The notes: a model not told the origin generated them from the letters alone. A stretch of 64,000 bases of DNA from Dehalococcoidia bacterium (GCA_022827095.1 JAJDTP010000005.1:1-64000), one strand, 5' to 3'; positions 33,171-42,579 are shown, counted from the first letter of the stretch. Program-made: numbers and translations.

Positions 33171-34283
33171 ATGGTCACTCAGATTTTCGAAATGGTCCGC
33201 GAGGTTGGCCGGGTGCCGTCGTCGGAGGTTCCCCTCAACGCCGGCGAGCAGACCCGCTTCGAGCGCATCATGGACCAAGCGGTGATGATCGACGTGCATC
33301 AGCACCCCTTCCTGTTGCCCGAGGACATGGACCGGTTCATCGAGTTCCTGCGGACCAGCCGCTACCAGTATGGCTACCAGGCGGTGGAGGTTGGGGGTTG
33401 GTCGACGGTGACCACCGCCAGCGCGTTCAGCGGCTTCAAGAGCACCACGGACATGTCCTTCATGGAATACGAGGACATCGCCGCCGAGGTCGGCGGGATG
33501 CTGGCCGACGTGGCGACCCAGGACAACATCGTGCGGGTGGGCAACGCGGACGAGATCATGTCCGCCCGTCAGCAGGGCAAGATCGGTTTCCTGCCCACCC
33601 TGGAGCACCTGGCCATCGGGAACCGCATCGAGCGGGTGGACGCGCTGTTCGGCATGGGCGTCCGCCTGGCCGGCATCACCTACAACCGGCGCAACTTCAT
33701 AGGCGACGGCCAGACCGAGCGCAACCCGGGCGGCCTCAGCGACTTCGGCGTCGAGGTGGTGCACCGGATGAATGACCTGGGCATGGCCGTTGACCTGTCC
33801 CATGCCTCGACGCCGACGGCCATGGACGCCATCGAAATCTCCCGGGCTCCGACGGTGTTCAGCCACAACGCCTCCTACACGTTGCGACCCAACGGCCGTA
33901 CCCGCAAAGACGAGGAACTGATCGCCTGCGCCCGCAACGGCGGCCTGGTCTGCATCACCGCCGTACCCAACTCGCTGAGCGACGATCCCGAGCAGGACAT
34001 CGAGTGCGTGCTGGACCACTACGACTACATGGTCAACCTGGTGGGCGTCGATCACGTGGGCATCGGCACCGACACCACCGTGGGCGACCACGTGGCCTTT
34101 CACCGGGTGCTGCTGGGACGGGGGCCGGACCAACTGCCGGCGCCGTACCTCAACGGGCTGGAGTCGCCGGCGGACGGCAAGAACATCGTGCGCGGCCTGA
34201 TCCGGCGCGGGCACTCCGATGAGGACGTGCTCAAGATAGTCGGCGGCAACGCCCTGGACTATTTCCGCCGCGTCATCGGGTAA
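33171..34283 (+). CDS. Membrane-dipeptidase-family (M19) hydrolase
   Basis: The 370-residue protein fits the binuclear-zinc M19 family (renal dipeptidase type). MIDVHQHPF supplies the first histidines (HxH instead of the usual HxD), LEH the bridging Glu, and GVRLAGITYNRRNFIGDG follows. DLSHAS and SHN supply further histidines and GIGTDT the late Asp. A GGAGGG ribosome site precedes the ATG. It is the first of three closely packed genes (33171-35829). Natural substrates may be dipeptides or other amides. Confidence 0.85.
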   Translation: MVTQIFEMVREVGRVPSSEVPLNAGEQTRFERIMDQAVMIDVHQHPFLLPEDMDRFIEFLRTSRYQYGYQAVEVGGWSTVTTASAFSGFKSTTDMSFMEYEDIAAEVGGMLADVATQDNIVRVGNADEIMSARQQGKIGFLPTLEHLAIGNRIERVDALFGMGVRLAGITYNRRNFIGDGQTERNPGGLSDFGVEVVHRMNDLGMAVDLSHASTPTAMDAIEISRAPTVFSHNASYTLRPNGRTRKDEELIACARNGGLVCITAVPNSLSDDPEQDIECVLDHYDYMVNLVGVDHVGIGTDTTVGDHVAFHRVLLGRGPDQLPAPYLNGLESPADGKNIVRGLIRRGHSDEDVLKIVGGNALDYFRRVIG

Positions 34284-34313
34284 TCGGGTAAGCAAGGCCC
34301 AGGCAGAGAATTT

Positions 34314-35384
34314 ATGGCTGATGCAAAGAGTTGGGCGCACTTGGTGGGCAGTGTGCCGCTGCCCGACTCGGAAACGGTGTTCCGCACCGTCAGCGACGCC
34401 TGGGGTCCGCACCTGCGTCGCATCTCCGACGGCGAAACCGGACGGCGCGGCCGCTGGATCTGGTTCCAGCGGGAGATGCTGGAGCAGCATCCGGCCATGG
34501 AACCTGACCCGGACGAACCACCCTACGCCTTGTATCAATGGGACGGTCTGTTGCTGCGCGAAACTTCTTACATTCGCTTCAGGCCGGGCGTTGACCCGGC
34601 CGCCGTTGCCTTTCCCACCGGGTACGCCGAGGCAGCGCTGGAGTCCTTCGACCTGTACACCCGCTTGCAGGGTGATGGGGTGATACCGGGTGACGCTCTT
34701 TTCCAGGTGTCCCTGCCCACGCCGATGGCTACGGCGTACATGTACGTGAGCCCGGCGGCCCGCGACGCATACATACCCGCCTACGAACGGTCATTGCTGT
34801 CAGCGGTGGACGAAATTCTCGCGTCCACCCCGCATGACCGCCTGTCGATCCAGTGGGATGTTTGCCAGGAAGTGCTGTTGTTCGAGGACTACTTCCCACA
34901 CCGGCCCGCCGACTACAAGGACCAGGTCTTCGCGGAGTTGGGGCGGTTGGGCAACGCCGTCCCTGAGACGGTGGACCTGGGCTACCACCTGTGCTACGGA
35001 TCTCCGCGCGACGAGCATCTGGTGATGCCCAGGGACATGGGAATCCTGGTTGAGATCGCCAACGGGATCGCCACGCGACTTGATCGGCGCCTGGACTTCA
35101 TTCACATGCCCGTACCCCAGGACCGGGCGGACCGCGAATACTTCCGGCCCCTGGAGGAACTGCGGCCACCCGCTGGGACTGAATTGATCCTGGGCCTGAT
35201 CCACCATGATGACACCGCCGGCGACTGCGCCCGAATTGATGCGGCCCGACAGTTTGTCGGTTCGTTCGGCGTGGCCAGCGAATGCGGTTGGGGTCGCACC
35301 GACCCGGCGCGAGTTCCCGGCCTGCTGGAAAGCCACCGCCGCGCGGCGGAGTACATCAACGCCGCATGTCTTGGAGAGTGTTGA
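34314..35384 (+). CDS. MetE/UROD-superfamily-like protein
   Basis: The 356-residue protein looks like the TIM-barrel of the cobalamin-independent methionine synthase/uroporphyrinogen decarboxylase superfamily: LVGSVPLPDSETVF and ISDGETGRR at the start, QVSLPTPMA in the middle, IQWDVCQE and CYGSPRDEH, and a late LGLIHHDDTAG and ASECGWGR. The full-length MetE architecture (over 700 residues) is absent. Single-domain members include methyltransferases and uncharacterised enzymes, so the reaction cannot be stated. The next gene begins 1 bp after its stop. Confidence 0.6.
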   Translation: MADAKSWAHLVGSVPLPDSETVFRTVSDAWGPHLRRISDGETGRRGRWIWFQREMLEQHPAMEPDPDEPPYALYQWDGLLLRETSYIRFRPGVDPAAVAFPTGYAEAALESFDLYTRLQGDGVIPGDALFQVSLPTPMATAYMYVSPAARDAYIPAYERSLLSAVDEILASTPHDRLSIQWDVCQEVLLFEDYFPHRPADYKDQVFAELGRLGNAVPETVDLGYHLCYGSPRDEHLVMPRDMGILVEIANGIATRLDRRLDFIHMPVPQDRADREYFRPLEELRPPAGTELILGLIHHDDTAGDCARIDAARQFVGSFGVASECGWGRTDPARVPGLLESHRRAAEYINAACLGEC

Positions 35385-35385
35385 G

Positions 35386-35829
35386 ATGATCCAGCTTACC
35401 GAGGAAATGTCGAGCCTGATCAACCGGGCCCGGGACGACGGCTACCCGTGCATCGTGGCCACCGCCTCCGATGATGGGACGCCCAACTGCGGCTACATCG
35501 GGACCGTGCTCACGGTGGGCGACGATACGCTGATCTACCGGGACCGCACCGGCCGCAACCCGTTGGACCACATCGAGGGGAACCCGAAGGTCATCGTGCT
35601 TTTCCGAAACACCGAGCGGGACGCCGGCTGGAAGTTCCGCTGCACCGCCACCGTACACCGTGACGGTCAAGTGTTCGAGGACATGACCGATCGCCTGCTG
35701 GAATCAGGGTTGGTGAACGAGCGTTACCTGGAAGGCAGCGTGGGCGCGATCGTGGTGCTGCGGATCGACCAGGTGCTCACCCTGTTCGGCGAGTTGCTGC
35801 AGGAGCGGGAGCCCGGCCTGCAGTGGTGA
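35386..35829 (+). CDS. Pyridoxamine-phosphate-oxidase-like FMN protein
   Basis: A 147-residue split-barrel protein: YPCIVATASDDGTPNCG, IYRDRTGRNPLDHIEGNPKV, FRCTATVHRDG. This is the PPOX superfamily; it could bind FMN or heme. It follows the MetE-like gene by 1 bp and ends 17 bp before tRNA-Ser, which is on the other strand. It is related in fold to the protein at 24234 but is a different subgroup. Confidence 0.78.
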   Translation: MIQLTEEMSSLINRARDDGYPCIVATASDDGTPNCGYIGTVLTVGDDTLIYRDRTGRNPLDHIEGNPKVIVLFRNTERDAGWKFRCTATVHRDGQVFEDMTDRLLESGLVNERYLEGSVGAIVVLRIDQVLTLFGELLQEREPGLQW

Positions 35830-35846
35830 CCGGGCGGTAGCCCGGC

Positions 35847-35934
35847 TGGCGGAGGGAGTGGGATTCGAACCCACGAACCGGTTAGGGTTAACGGTTTTCA
35901 AGACCGTCGCAATCGTCCACTCTGCCATCCCTCC
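35847..35934 (-). tRNA. tRNA-Ser (anticodon TGA)
   Basis: Read on the minus strand: acceptor GGAGGGA/TCCCTCC, D arm, anticodon loop CTTGAAA giving TGA (codon TCA), a long variable arm (AACCCTAACCGGTT) as expected for serine, the T arm GTGGG/CCCAC, discriminator G and an encoded CCA. Length 88. The long variable arm separates it from other types; the acceptor is 7 bp, so it is not tRNA-Sec. Confidence 0.9.
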
Positions 35935-36078
35935 AGAGCGCCGGACATCCATTGTAATGCCGCCGGCCCGCGGGCGTACAGACCGGCCGGCACACTTGCC
36001 GCTAGAGTCGCCCGCGGTCAGCAGACGGGCATCCCACGGCTATAATGTCCGGCACTGCATCACCCACGGAGCCGCCAA

Positions 36079-37245
36079 ATGCCCGAAGACCTGGTCCGCG
36101 TTGCCCAAAGCCTGGTGCCGGAAATTCTCGCTAACCTTGATCGGATCGACGCCGATTGCCAACTTCCGCCTGACCTGGCCGGCCGCATGGCGGCGCACAA
36201 CCTGTTCTGCCTGTATGCGCCGCAGGCTCTGGGTGGCCCCGAGCTTGATCCGCTGACGGCGTTTCGGGTGGTGGAGACCATATCCCGGGCCGACGGTTCC
36301 GCGGGATGGTGCGTGTTCAACGGGAGCGCGATCACCGCAGCCCTGGCTCGCCTGACCATCGACGCCGTGAAAGAGATATTCGGCGACCCGCCGGCCATGC
36401 TCGGGTCCGGCTCGGCCCGGCCCGAGGGCACGGCGACCATCACCGAGGGCGGGTACATCATCAATGGGCGCTGGAACTACCTGAGCGGAATCGACCATTC
36501 CACCGCGCTGTTCCTGAACTGCAGTGTCCTGAAACATGACGGGTCTCCGGCGCGGAACGACGACGGCAGCCCGACCATGCAGGTCGCCATCGTGCCCGTC
36601 GCGTTGGGCACCGTCATCGACAACTGGACCACCCTGGGAATGCGGGGCACCGCCAGCAACGACTGCGAGTATTCCGACGTGTTCGTGCCGGCGCACCATA
36701 CGTATCGCAGAGGCGACCCGTCGCATCACCCTGGCCCGCTGTACAACCCGGCCCAGACATCCATCCTGATCAGCTGGACACTGGCCGCGGCCAACGCCCT
36801 GGGCATGGCTCGGGGCGCCATGAACGCGTTTCACGACCTGGCCACCGGCGCCGGCACCACCAACTCGCCGATGCTGCTGCGCGACCGCAACTACGTTCAG
36901 ATAACATACGGCGAATGCGAGGCCATCCTGGACGGGGCACGCACCTACGTGTTGGACGCCGTGGGCAGCATGTGGGATGCACAGGTGCATCAGAAGGCCG
37001 ATCTTTTGGAACGGGCCGTGCGGGCTCGCCTGGCTATAACCCACGCCATCCGCCGCTCCGTGGACGTGGTGGACCGGCTGTTCAGCGTGGCCGGCACCAA
37101 TGCTATCCACCGCTCGGTGGGGCTGGAACGGTTCTTCCGCGACCTCCACGTCAGCGGCCAACACATATCGGGTCTGCCCCACAATTTCGAGTACGGCGGG
37201 CAGGTCTTGATGGGCGCGGAGACCACCGGGTCGCTGTACACCTGA
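36079..37245 (+). CDS. Acyl-CoA-dehydrogenase-fold flavoprotein
   Basis: The 388-residue protein has the acyl-CoA dehydrogenase layout: an N-terminal helical part (LFCLYAPQALGGPELDPL), a middle beta domain (GRWNYLSGIDHS, GMRGTASNDCEYSDVFVP), and a C-terminal helical bundle. No clear catalytic glutamate for dehydrogenation is visible; this form resembles group D flavin monooxygenases (HsaA/HpaB-like), which use reduced flavin. A TATAAT -10-like box lies at 36041-36046. Substrate unknown. A hairpin follows at 37265. Confidence 0.72.
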   Translation: MPEDLVRVAQSLVPEILANLDRIDADCQLPPDLAGRMAAHNLFCLYAPQALGGPELDPLTAFRVVETISRADGSAGWCVFNGSAITAALARLTIDAVKEIFGDPPAMLGSGSARPEGTATITEGGYIINGRWNYLSGIDHSTALFLNCSVLKHDGSPARNDDGSPTMQVAIVPVALGTVIDNWTTLGMRGTASNDCEYSDVFVPAHHTYRRGDPSHHPGPLYNPAQTSILISWTLAAANALGMARGAMNAFHDLATGAGTTNSPMLLRDRNYVQITYGECEAILDGARTYVLDAVGSMWDAQVHQKADLLERAVRARLAITHAIRRSVDVVDRLFSVAGTNAIHRSVGLERFFRDLHVSGQHISGLPHNFEYGGQVLMGAETTGSLYT

Positions 37246-37264
37246 CCTTGATCTGTTGTAAGCG

Positions 37265-37290
37265 AAGGGGCGACCAGCCGGCCGCCCCTT
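37265..37290. terminator. Hairpin between convergent genes
   Basis: AAGGGGCG and CGCCCCTT form an 8-bp stem around a 10-base loop, between the rightward flavoprotein and the leftward gene at 37315. T-runs are poor on both sides. Confidence 0.4.
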
Positions 37291-37314
37291 GCAGATCGTC
37301 ATTGGGGTAGTTTC

Positions 37315-37989
37315 CTATTCCGGGAAGATGCGTTGGTAGATCCCAGGCGACCCTTCGCCGTGAACCATGTGGGGGCGCACCTCGTGGGTCCAGACCGGCG
37401 TGACGATGGTGCTCCAGTTCCGCCAGGCGTCGCTTTCCGCGATTTCCAGCGACTCCATCTCGTGGACCGTCGCGTACTTGGGCTCGCCCATCACCGCCTG
37501 GAACCGGCGGGCACGGATGTAGCCGGGGATGTCGACGGCCATAGGCAAGCGCTCGTTGTTGTAGGCGTCGTTCCACTTGTCCTCAAGGTGGTCCGGTATA
37601 GACATCCGGCCCACCAGGATCAGGGGAGACATGCCGGCCTGCGCGGTCTCCTCCGATAGCTCATCCGGATGCACCCGCTTGTAGAGGTTGCGGATGTACT
37701 CCGTGCCGATCACGCTGGGAGACATGCGCTGGGACCACTCGGTGGGTTCTTTCAGCCACTTCTGCCACTCGTCCGAGTACCAGGCTTCGTGGTTGTCCAG
37801 TTCGTAGACTGCCAAGTACTTGGGGCCGCCCTGGACTGCCTGGTAGCGCGCCGCATCAAGCACGCCCGGTATAGACAGCCGCTCCGGGATGTGTTCCTCG
37901 TTGTACCAGCGGTTGTACTCCTCGTCGTTCTCCGGCGCCACGTCGCTGTAAACCAGCAACAGGCCGTCGCCCTTTTTCCTCGTCGCCAT
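37315..37989 (-). CDS. Duplicated ferredoxin-like (EthD/DUF4286-type) protein
   Basis: A 224-residue protein made of two similar halves. Each begins with a strand ending near LLLVYSD or LILVGRMS, then YNRWYNEEHIPERLSIPG or WNDAYNNERLPMAVDIPG, then the ARRYQAV..GPKYLAVYE or ARRFQAV..EPKYATVHE strand. This is the dimeric alpha/beta barrel fold as a tandem repeat. Such proteins may bind small hydrophobic ligands; the function is not known. ATG 37989 is preferred over the longer arginine-rich reading. An extended -10 box (TGCTATACT) lies on the minus strand at 38048-38056. Confidence 0.7.
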   Translation of the reverse strand: MATRKKGDGLLLVYSDVAPENDEEYNRWYNEEHIPERLSIPGVLDAARYQAVQGGPKYLAVYELDNHEAWYSDEWQKWLKEPTEWSQRMSPSVIGTEYIRNLYKRVHPDELSEETAQAGMSPLILVGRMSIPDHLEDKWNDAYNNERLPMAVDIPGYIRARRFQAVMGEPKYATVHEMESLEIAESDAWRNWSTIVTPVWTHEVRPHMVHGEGSPGIYQRIFPE

Positions 37990-38359
37990 GGCTCTACTCC
38001 GTCGTTCGGTGCGCTGGCGGCGCCACCGCGTTGTCAATCTGGGCCGCAGTATAGCATCGGGCCGGGCGGCCTCCGGCGGCCAGCGTTTGCTTTGTTCACA
38101 CATCGATGCACAGGACGTACAGGATCGGGTTGGGTATGTTGATGGTTCGGAGACTTTGGATCAAGGTGTAATTTGAACCTCTATCGCGCTCGCCAATATC
38201 TCTTCCATTCTGCGCATCGATGTCAGTTCGTTGCCGTCCTACCAGCGATTGCAGAAGACTGCGCTGTGGGCGCCGCCGCAGGCCCATTTCCGGTGTATAA
38301 TCGGCCCACCGCAACAACTTTTTGGCCGACGCGTGCCGCCAGGATAACAGGAGGGATTT
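37990..38359. other. Divergent intergenic region
   Basis: The region serves promoters of the two flanking genes. A minus-strand extended -10 lies at 38048-38056 and a plus-strand TATAAT at 38297-38302, neither with a convincing -35. No gene or RNA was recognised. Confidence 0.4.
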
Positions 38360-39994
38360 ATGACTACATCGTTGCAGCAAACGTCTTCCAACGGACATTC
38401 CACGGGAGGCGTGGAGGAATTTGACGTTGTCGTCATTGGCGCCGGCGTCACCGGGTTGTATTCCCTGTACCGATTGCGCCAACTGGGATTCTCGGCAAGA
38501 TCCCTTGAAGAAGGCGACGGCGTTGGCGGCACGTGGTACTGGAACCGCTACCCCGGGGCCCGCTTCGACTCCGAGAGCTACACCTACGGGTACTCTTTCT
38601 CCGAGGAACTGCTGCAGGAATGGGAGTGGCAGGAACACTACTCCGGCCAGCCGGAGAATGAGCGCTACCTGAACTACGTGGCCGACAAGTTCGACCTGCG
38701 CGGCGACATCCGGTTCAACTCCCGGGTCGCCTCCCTGGTCTACGACGAGGCCGGCAACCGCTGGAACATCACCACCGACGATGGATACCAGGCCCGGGCG
38801 CAGTTCGTGATCACGGCTATCGGCATCCTGTCGGCGCGCTACGTGCCGGAGTTCGAGGGACTGGAGAGTTACGAAGGGGTCTGGTGCCACACCAACCGCT
38901 GGCCCAAGGAAGGCATGGACCTGGCCGGCAAGCGCGTGGGCGTCATCGGCACCGGCGCCACGGCCGTCCAGTTGATCCCGGAGATCGTCGGCGAAGTCGC
39001 CCACTTGACGGTCTTCCAGCGCACTGCCAACTACTGTGTGCCCCTGCGCAACGCTGTAATCGACCGGGAGACGCAGGACTACATCAAGTCCCACTATCCG
39101 GAGATTTTCGAGCAGTGCTTGTCCACCCCCGGCTCCTTCATGCACGAGTTTGATCCCCGTTCCGCGCTGACGGTTTCCGAGGATGAAAAGCTGGAGCAGT
39201 ACGAGCGGCTGTGGGCGGAGCCTGGTTTCAAGAAGTGGCTGTCCAATTTCTATGACATCATGATGCCCGGCGAGGCCAATGAGGACTACGCCGAGTTCGT
39301 CCGCAACAAGATACGCGAGCGCGTGCACGATCCCGAGGTCGCCGAGAAGCTGGTCCCCAAGAACCACATGTTCGGCTCCAAGCGCCTGCCCTGCGAGAGC
39401 GGTTACTATGAGGTGTACAACCGCGACAACGTCCTGCTGGTTGATGTCCGCGAAGACCCCATCGCGCGCTTGACGCCCCGGGGCATTCAGCTGGAAAGCG
39501 GAAGCGAGCACGAACTGGACGTCATCATCTTTGCCACCGGCTACGACGCCGTCACCGGTCCTCTCAACCTGATTCACATCGAGGGCATCGGCGGCGAGGT
39601 GCTCAAGGAAAAGTTTGCCAACGGCCCCCGCACCTACATGGGAATGTCCAGCTACGGCTTCCCCAACATTTTCACCATCAACGCCGCCTCCGTGGGCAAC
39701 TTCCCCCGGTCCGCGGAGCCGCTGGTGGAGTGGGTGACCGACGCCATCGCTCACGTTCGGGACAACGGGCACACTCGGATCATGGCTACACCCGAAGCCG
39801 AGGCGGCGTGGGTGCAGCACATGAAGGATGACAGCGAGAACATCCTGCGAACCCAGGCCGACTCTTGGTTTGTGGGTGCGAACATCCCGGGCAAGGCGCG
39901 CGTGCTGCTCACCGCGCCGGACACCGCCCCGGTCATGCGGGCCAAGCGCGCCGAGGTGGCGGCGAACGGTTACGAGGGATTCACGTTGGACTGA
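38360..39994 (+). CDS. Baeyer-Villiger-type flavin monooxygenase
   Basis: The 544-residue FAD/NADPH enzyme has two Rossmann motifs (GAGVTGLYSLYRLRQLG near 29 and GTGATAVQLIPEI near 197), and between them the Baeyer-Villiger fingerprint YEGVWCHTNRWP near 174. A GGTWYWNRYPGARFD stretch, typical of cyclohexanone-monooxygenase-like enzymes, is near 56. The enzyme would insert oxygen next to a ketone or act on a heteroatom; substrate unknown. An AGGAGGG ribosome site precedes the ATG. A long palindrome lies 20 bp beyond its stop. Confidence 0.9.
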   Translation: MTTSLQQTSSNGHSTGGVEEFDVVVIGAGVTGLYSLYRLRQLGFSARSLEEGDGVGGTWYWNRYPGARFDSESYTYGYSFSEELLQEWEWQEHYSGQPENERYLNYVADKFDLRGDIRFNSRVASLVYDEAGNRWNITTDDGYQARAQFVITAIGILSARYVPEFEGLESYEGVWCHTNRWPKEGMDLAGKRVGVIGTGATAVQLIPEIVGEVAHLTVFQRTANYCVPLRNAVIDRETQDYIKSHYPEIFEQCLSTPGSFMHEFDPRSALTVSEDEKLEQYERLWAEPGFKKWLSNFYDIMMPGEANEDYAEFVRNKIRERVHDPEVAEKLVPKNHMFGSKRLPCESGYYEVYNRDNVLLVDVREDPIARLTPRGIQLESGSEHELDVIIFATGYDAVTGPLNLIHIEGIGGEVLKEKFANGPRTYMGMSSYGFPNIFTINAASVGNFPRSAEPLVEWVTDAIAHVRDNGHTRIMATPEAEAAWVQHMKDDSENILRTQADSWFVGANIPGKARVLLTAPDTAPVMRAKRAEVAANGYEGFTLD

Positions 39995-40014
39995 TCGCTA
40001 GGCGTTCGGAAATC

Positions 40015-40124
40015 GTCAGAAGCAGGATTTTCGGGATTTAGGGATTATCAGGATTGGAACCGTTCCGCGATGGAGATCTCCCAATCCTGTCAAATCATAA
40101 AATCCCGTGAATCTTGCTTCTGAC
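40015..40124. repeat. 110-bp imperfect palindrome (MITE-like)
   Basis: Left arm 40015-40057 (begins GTCAGAAGCAGGATTTTC) and right arm 40081-40124 (ends AATCTTGCTTCTGAC) are imperfect reverse complements around a 23-base centre. Each arm also holds short GGATT(T) iterations. It sits between convergent genes. It could act as a terminator or be a small transposable repeat; a second copy was not seen in this window. Confidence 0.7.
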
Positions 40125-40185
40125 AAAAATCCCTGCCGTGCCATCCATCCAGGCGAAGAATCCGCCGGCGGATCGCCCGGAGTTG

Positions 40186-41493
40186 CTACTCCTTGGCAGG
40201 CGCGGGGTCACCGGGCCGCTTGGCCAGCAGGAACGCTGCGGCCGATATAACCTGCAACACACCGACGGCCACCAGGACGGGTACGAAGCTGCCGATGCGA
40301 TCAAAGACCCATCCCGCGGCTGCTGGGACTACGGGGCCGCTGACGCCGTAGAACAGGGTCATGACTCCCACGAGGGTTCCGAAGCTACGCCGGCCATAGT
40401 ATTCGCCGACGGTGATCCAGGCCAGGGCGCTCACGCCCTGCCCGGTGGCCGAAGAAACGATCAGGAACCAGGCCACCGCGTCCCCGTCCAACAGCAGGGC
40501 GGCGACGGAACAAAGGGCGACCAGGGCCATGGCTCCGCTCAGCAGCAGGCGGGGTGACGCCCAGGTGGCGGCGAGGCCCATGCCGAAACGGGCCGGGATG
40601 GTGGCGAAGTAAGTGACTGAAAGGTAGATGGACGTTCGCGCTTCGTCGACGCCTTTCCAGATCAGGATGGGGATCTGGTTGATGACCAGCACGTCGGAGG
40701 GAATCGTGCGCAGAGCAGCGCCCACCGTCAGTGCCCAGAAGGAGAGCGTTACCAGCGCCTGGGTTGCAGAGTAGTCGAGACGATGCGCACCGGCGGCCCC
40801 CGCCAGTCGTGACCCTCTCCGGGATGAGATTGAGTCGACAATGCCCGCGCCGTAGGGTTGCAGGCCCAGGTCCTCGGGTCGACTGCGGATGATCGCCGCG
40901 GCCGGAATGGTCAGTGCGCATACCAGGATGCCGGCGACGATTGCGGTGGTCCGCCATCCGAACTGGTCTGCGGCGGCGCTGAGGGCCGGGAGTATGGCCG
41001 CCGCTCCGCCCATCACCGCGGTGTTGATCACCGCCAGGGCGAACGCCTTGCGCCGCTCAAACCACTGGTTGACCACCGTCATCAGGGTCGGGAAGATGCC
41101 GAGGCCGCGACCCACCGAGGCGGCCACCGAATAGACTGCCACGATGTCCCAGAACGAGTCCGCGAAACCCAGGGCGGCGAACCCCAGCCCCGAAAGAATG
41201 CCACCAGCCAGGATCAAACGGCGTGCGCCGTAACGGTCGGCCAGCCAGCCGGCGGCCAGAGACGTGACATCGCCCACGCCCCACGCCGCTCCGACCACAA
41301 AAGCGGACTGGCCGGACGTGAGGCCGAGCTCGCCGCGAACCGGAACCGAAAACGCCAAATATCCCGGGATGACTACGCCAAAGGCAAAGAAACCCAGGAC
41401 AACCGCGACCGAGAGAACCCACCATCCGTAGAAGACTCCGCCCGGGTCGGCTGGTTCCCGGGCGGATGTTCGGCGGTACGAAAGACCGCGCAC
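40186..41493 (-). CDS. MFS transporter, oxalate/formate-antiporter-like
   Basis: A 435-residue carrier with ~12 hydrophobic segments, starting FYGWWVLSVAVVLGFFAFG, with the cytoplasmic motif GWLADRYGARRLILAGG near 82. The start is a GTG. It shares the FYGWW opening and general pattern with the carrier at 22465-23943 but is not a close copy. Substrate unknown; probably a small carboxylate. Confidence 0.85.
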   Translation of the reverse strand: MRGLSYRRTSAREPADPGGVFYGWWVLSVAVVLGFFAFGVVIPGYLAFSVPVRGELGLTSGQSAFVVGAAWGVGDVTSLAAGWLADRYGARRLILAGGILSGLGFAALGFADSFWDIVAVYSVAASVGRGLGIFPTLMTVVNQWFERRKAFALAVINTAVMGGAAAILPALSAAADQFGWRTTAIVAGILVCALTIPAAAIIRSRPEDLGLQPYGAGIVDSISSRRGSRLAGAAGAHRLDYSATQALVTLSFWALTVGAALRTIPSDVLVINQIPILIWKGVDEARTSIYLSVTYFATIPARFGMGLAATWASPRLLLSGAMALVALCSVAALLLDGDAVAWFLIVSSATGQGVSALAWITVGEYYGRRSFGTLVGVMTLFYGVSGPVVPAAAGWVFDRIGSFVPVLVAVGVLQVISAAAFLLAKRPGDPAPAKE

Positions 41494-41507
41494 GGTATTA
41501 TTCCAGT

Positions 41508-41541
41508 GTCAGGACGGCCATGTCAGGACGGCCATGTCAGG
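41508..41541. repeat. Short tandem repeat
   Basis: A 14-base unit GTCAGGACGGCCAT occurs twice in a row (41508-41535), followed by a six-base partial third copy. It lies just upstream of the MFS gene that starts at 41493 on the minus strand. Confidence 0.8.
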
Positions 41542-41611
41542 CCGGGTTTCAGCCACACCAAGCGCAGTGCATCTTTGGCCCTGCTACGCGGATGGGATCG
41601 AAATCGGCTCC

Positions 41612-41980
41612 CTAGTCCGCCAGGGGAATAACCAGGTACACCCTTTCCGCGCCGCCCACCACGCGGGTCGTGTGGCCCTCACCCGTCAAATCTTCGGCGA
41701 GGAGCACGTCGCCGGGTCCGACGCGATGCGTGGTGCCGTCGCTCAGCCCGATCTCGGCCTGCCCGGCCAGGGTAACGGTGTACTGTCGTCGGGGTGCGCA
41801 GTGGAAGTCCAGGAAGTAGTCCGGCGGTGAGATGCGGATCGTCATGCCGCTGGTGGGCTGCATGGGCGTGCCCCGACCGTAGGCGCCCTCGGTATCGAGG
41901 AAATCCTCAAAGGGCGGTTCGTAATGTTCGAGACGGGACTGGCCGTCGGGACCGGTGAAAACACGGACGTACTGAGGCAT
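41612..41980 (-). CDS. Cupin-domain protein
   Basis: A 122-residue beta-barrel with FHCAPRRQYTVTLAGQAEI and GPGDVLLAEDLTGEGHTTRV, which provide the two cupin motifs with metal-ligand-like His residues. ATG 41980 is preferred because AGGAG lies 8 bp before it. A possible dioxygenase or sensor; the ligand is not known. Confidence 0.75.
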   Translation of the reverse strand: MPQYVRVFTGPDGQSRLEHYEPPFEDFLDTEGAYGRGTPMQPTSGMTIRISPPDYFLDFHCAPRRQYTVTLAGQAEIGLSDGTTHRVGPGDVLLAEDLTGEGHTTRVVGGAERVYLVIPLAD

Positions 41981-42024
41981 TTGACAACTCCTGGATGGTG
42001 CAGATTGCAGCCGATTATACCGGC

Positions 42025-42381
42025 CTACTCGCCGGGGAAATCGTCGGTGGTCGGTCGCTGTGTCACCCACGAAACGTTGTCGGCATCACCCCCGGCGCCC
42101 TGGGAGCGGCGCAGGGATTCCACCGCCCGATTGATCAACACCGCGCCGAAAAGCCCGGCCGCGGCCCCCAATGGGAAAGCCAGCAAGCCCCCGGTGACGC
42201 ACAACACGACCAGCACGTGAGGCTCCACAATGGCTCGCTCGTTCAGTTCGGCGATCCTCGCGAACCGCGAGGCGATGGTCCAGGCGACGTAGCCGCCGGC
42301 CGCGCTGCCGACGATCGCTGCGCTGATGATGTAAAACAGCTTGGTGGGAGTGAACATGATTACTATCCCGGTCGCCTTCAT
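42025..42381 (-). CDS. Small membrane protein of unknown function
   Basis: A 118-residue protein with two hydrophobic segments (about 14-36 and 54-80), the second containing GGLLAFPLGAAAGLFG. A charged, glycine-rich tail follows. The start may be ATG 42381 or 42357. No family recognised. It is the divergent neighbour of the strong ABC-operon promoter. Confidence 0.5.
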   Translation of the reverse strand: MKATGIVIMFTPTKLFYIISAAIVGSAAGGYVAWTIASRFARIAELNERAIVEPHVLVVLCVTGGLLAFPLGAAAGLFGAVLINRAVESLRRSQGAGGDADNVSWVTQRPTTDDFPGE

Positions 42382-42471
42382 GTAGTCTTGATGGCAGTAT
42401 TTTGTGGTTGCAATGCTAGCACAATTATTAAGCGAATTCGCTGGCCGTTATGATGAATTCGTAACTATAAC

Positions 42472-42500
42472 TTGACAACAAGGCGACATCCTCGTTTAAT
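42472..42500 (+). promoter_or_regulatory. Strong promoter for the ABC importer operon
   Basis: TTGACA at 42472-42477, 17 bp, TTTAAT at 42495-42500: near-consensus sigma-70 boxes with ideal spacing, 80 bp before the binding-protein gene. Confidence 0.8.
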
Positions 42501-42579
42501 CGTTCGGCATCCGTAACATGGGGCCTGGCGGCGTCATCAGCTGTCTGTCACCCGGGAAAGCAGGAGGAGAGACCACACA

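Noticed and set aside
35847-35934. tRNA-Sec, considered because of the selenoprotein and the long variable arm
   Set aside because: The anticodon is TGA and the acceptor stem has 7 bp, so it is an ordinary tRNA-Ser.
38096-39820. 574-codon minus-strand frame
   Set aside because: Antisense of the Baeyer-Villiger monooxygenase, whose motifs are unmistakable on the plus strand.
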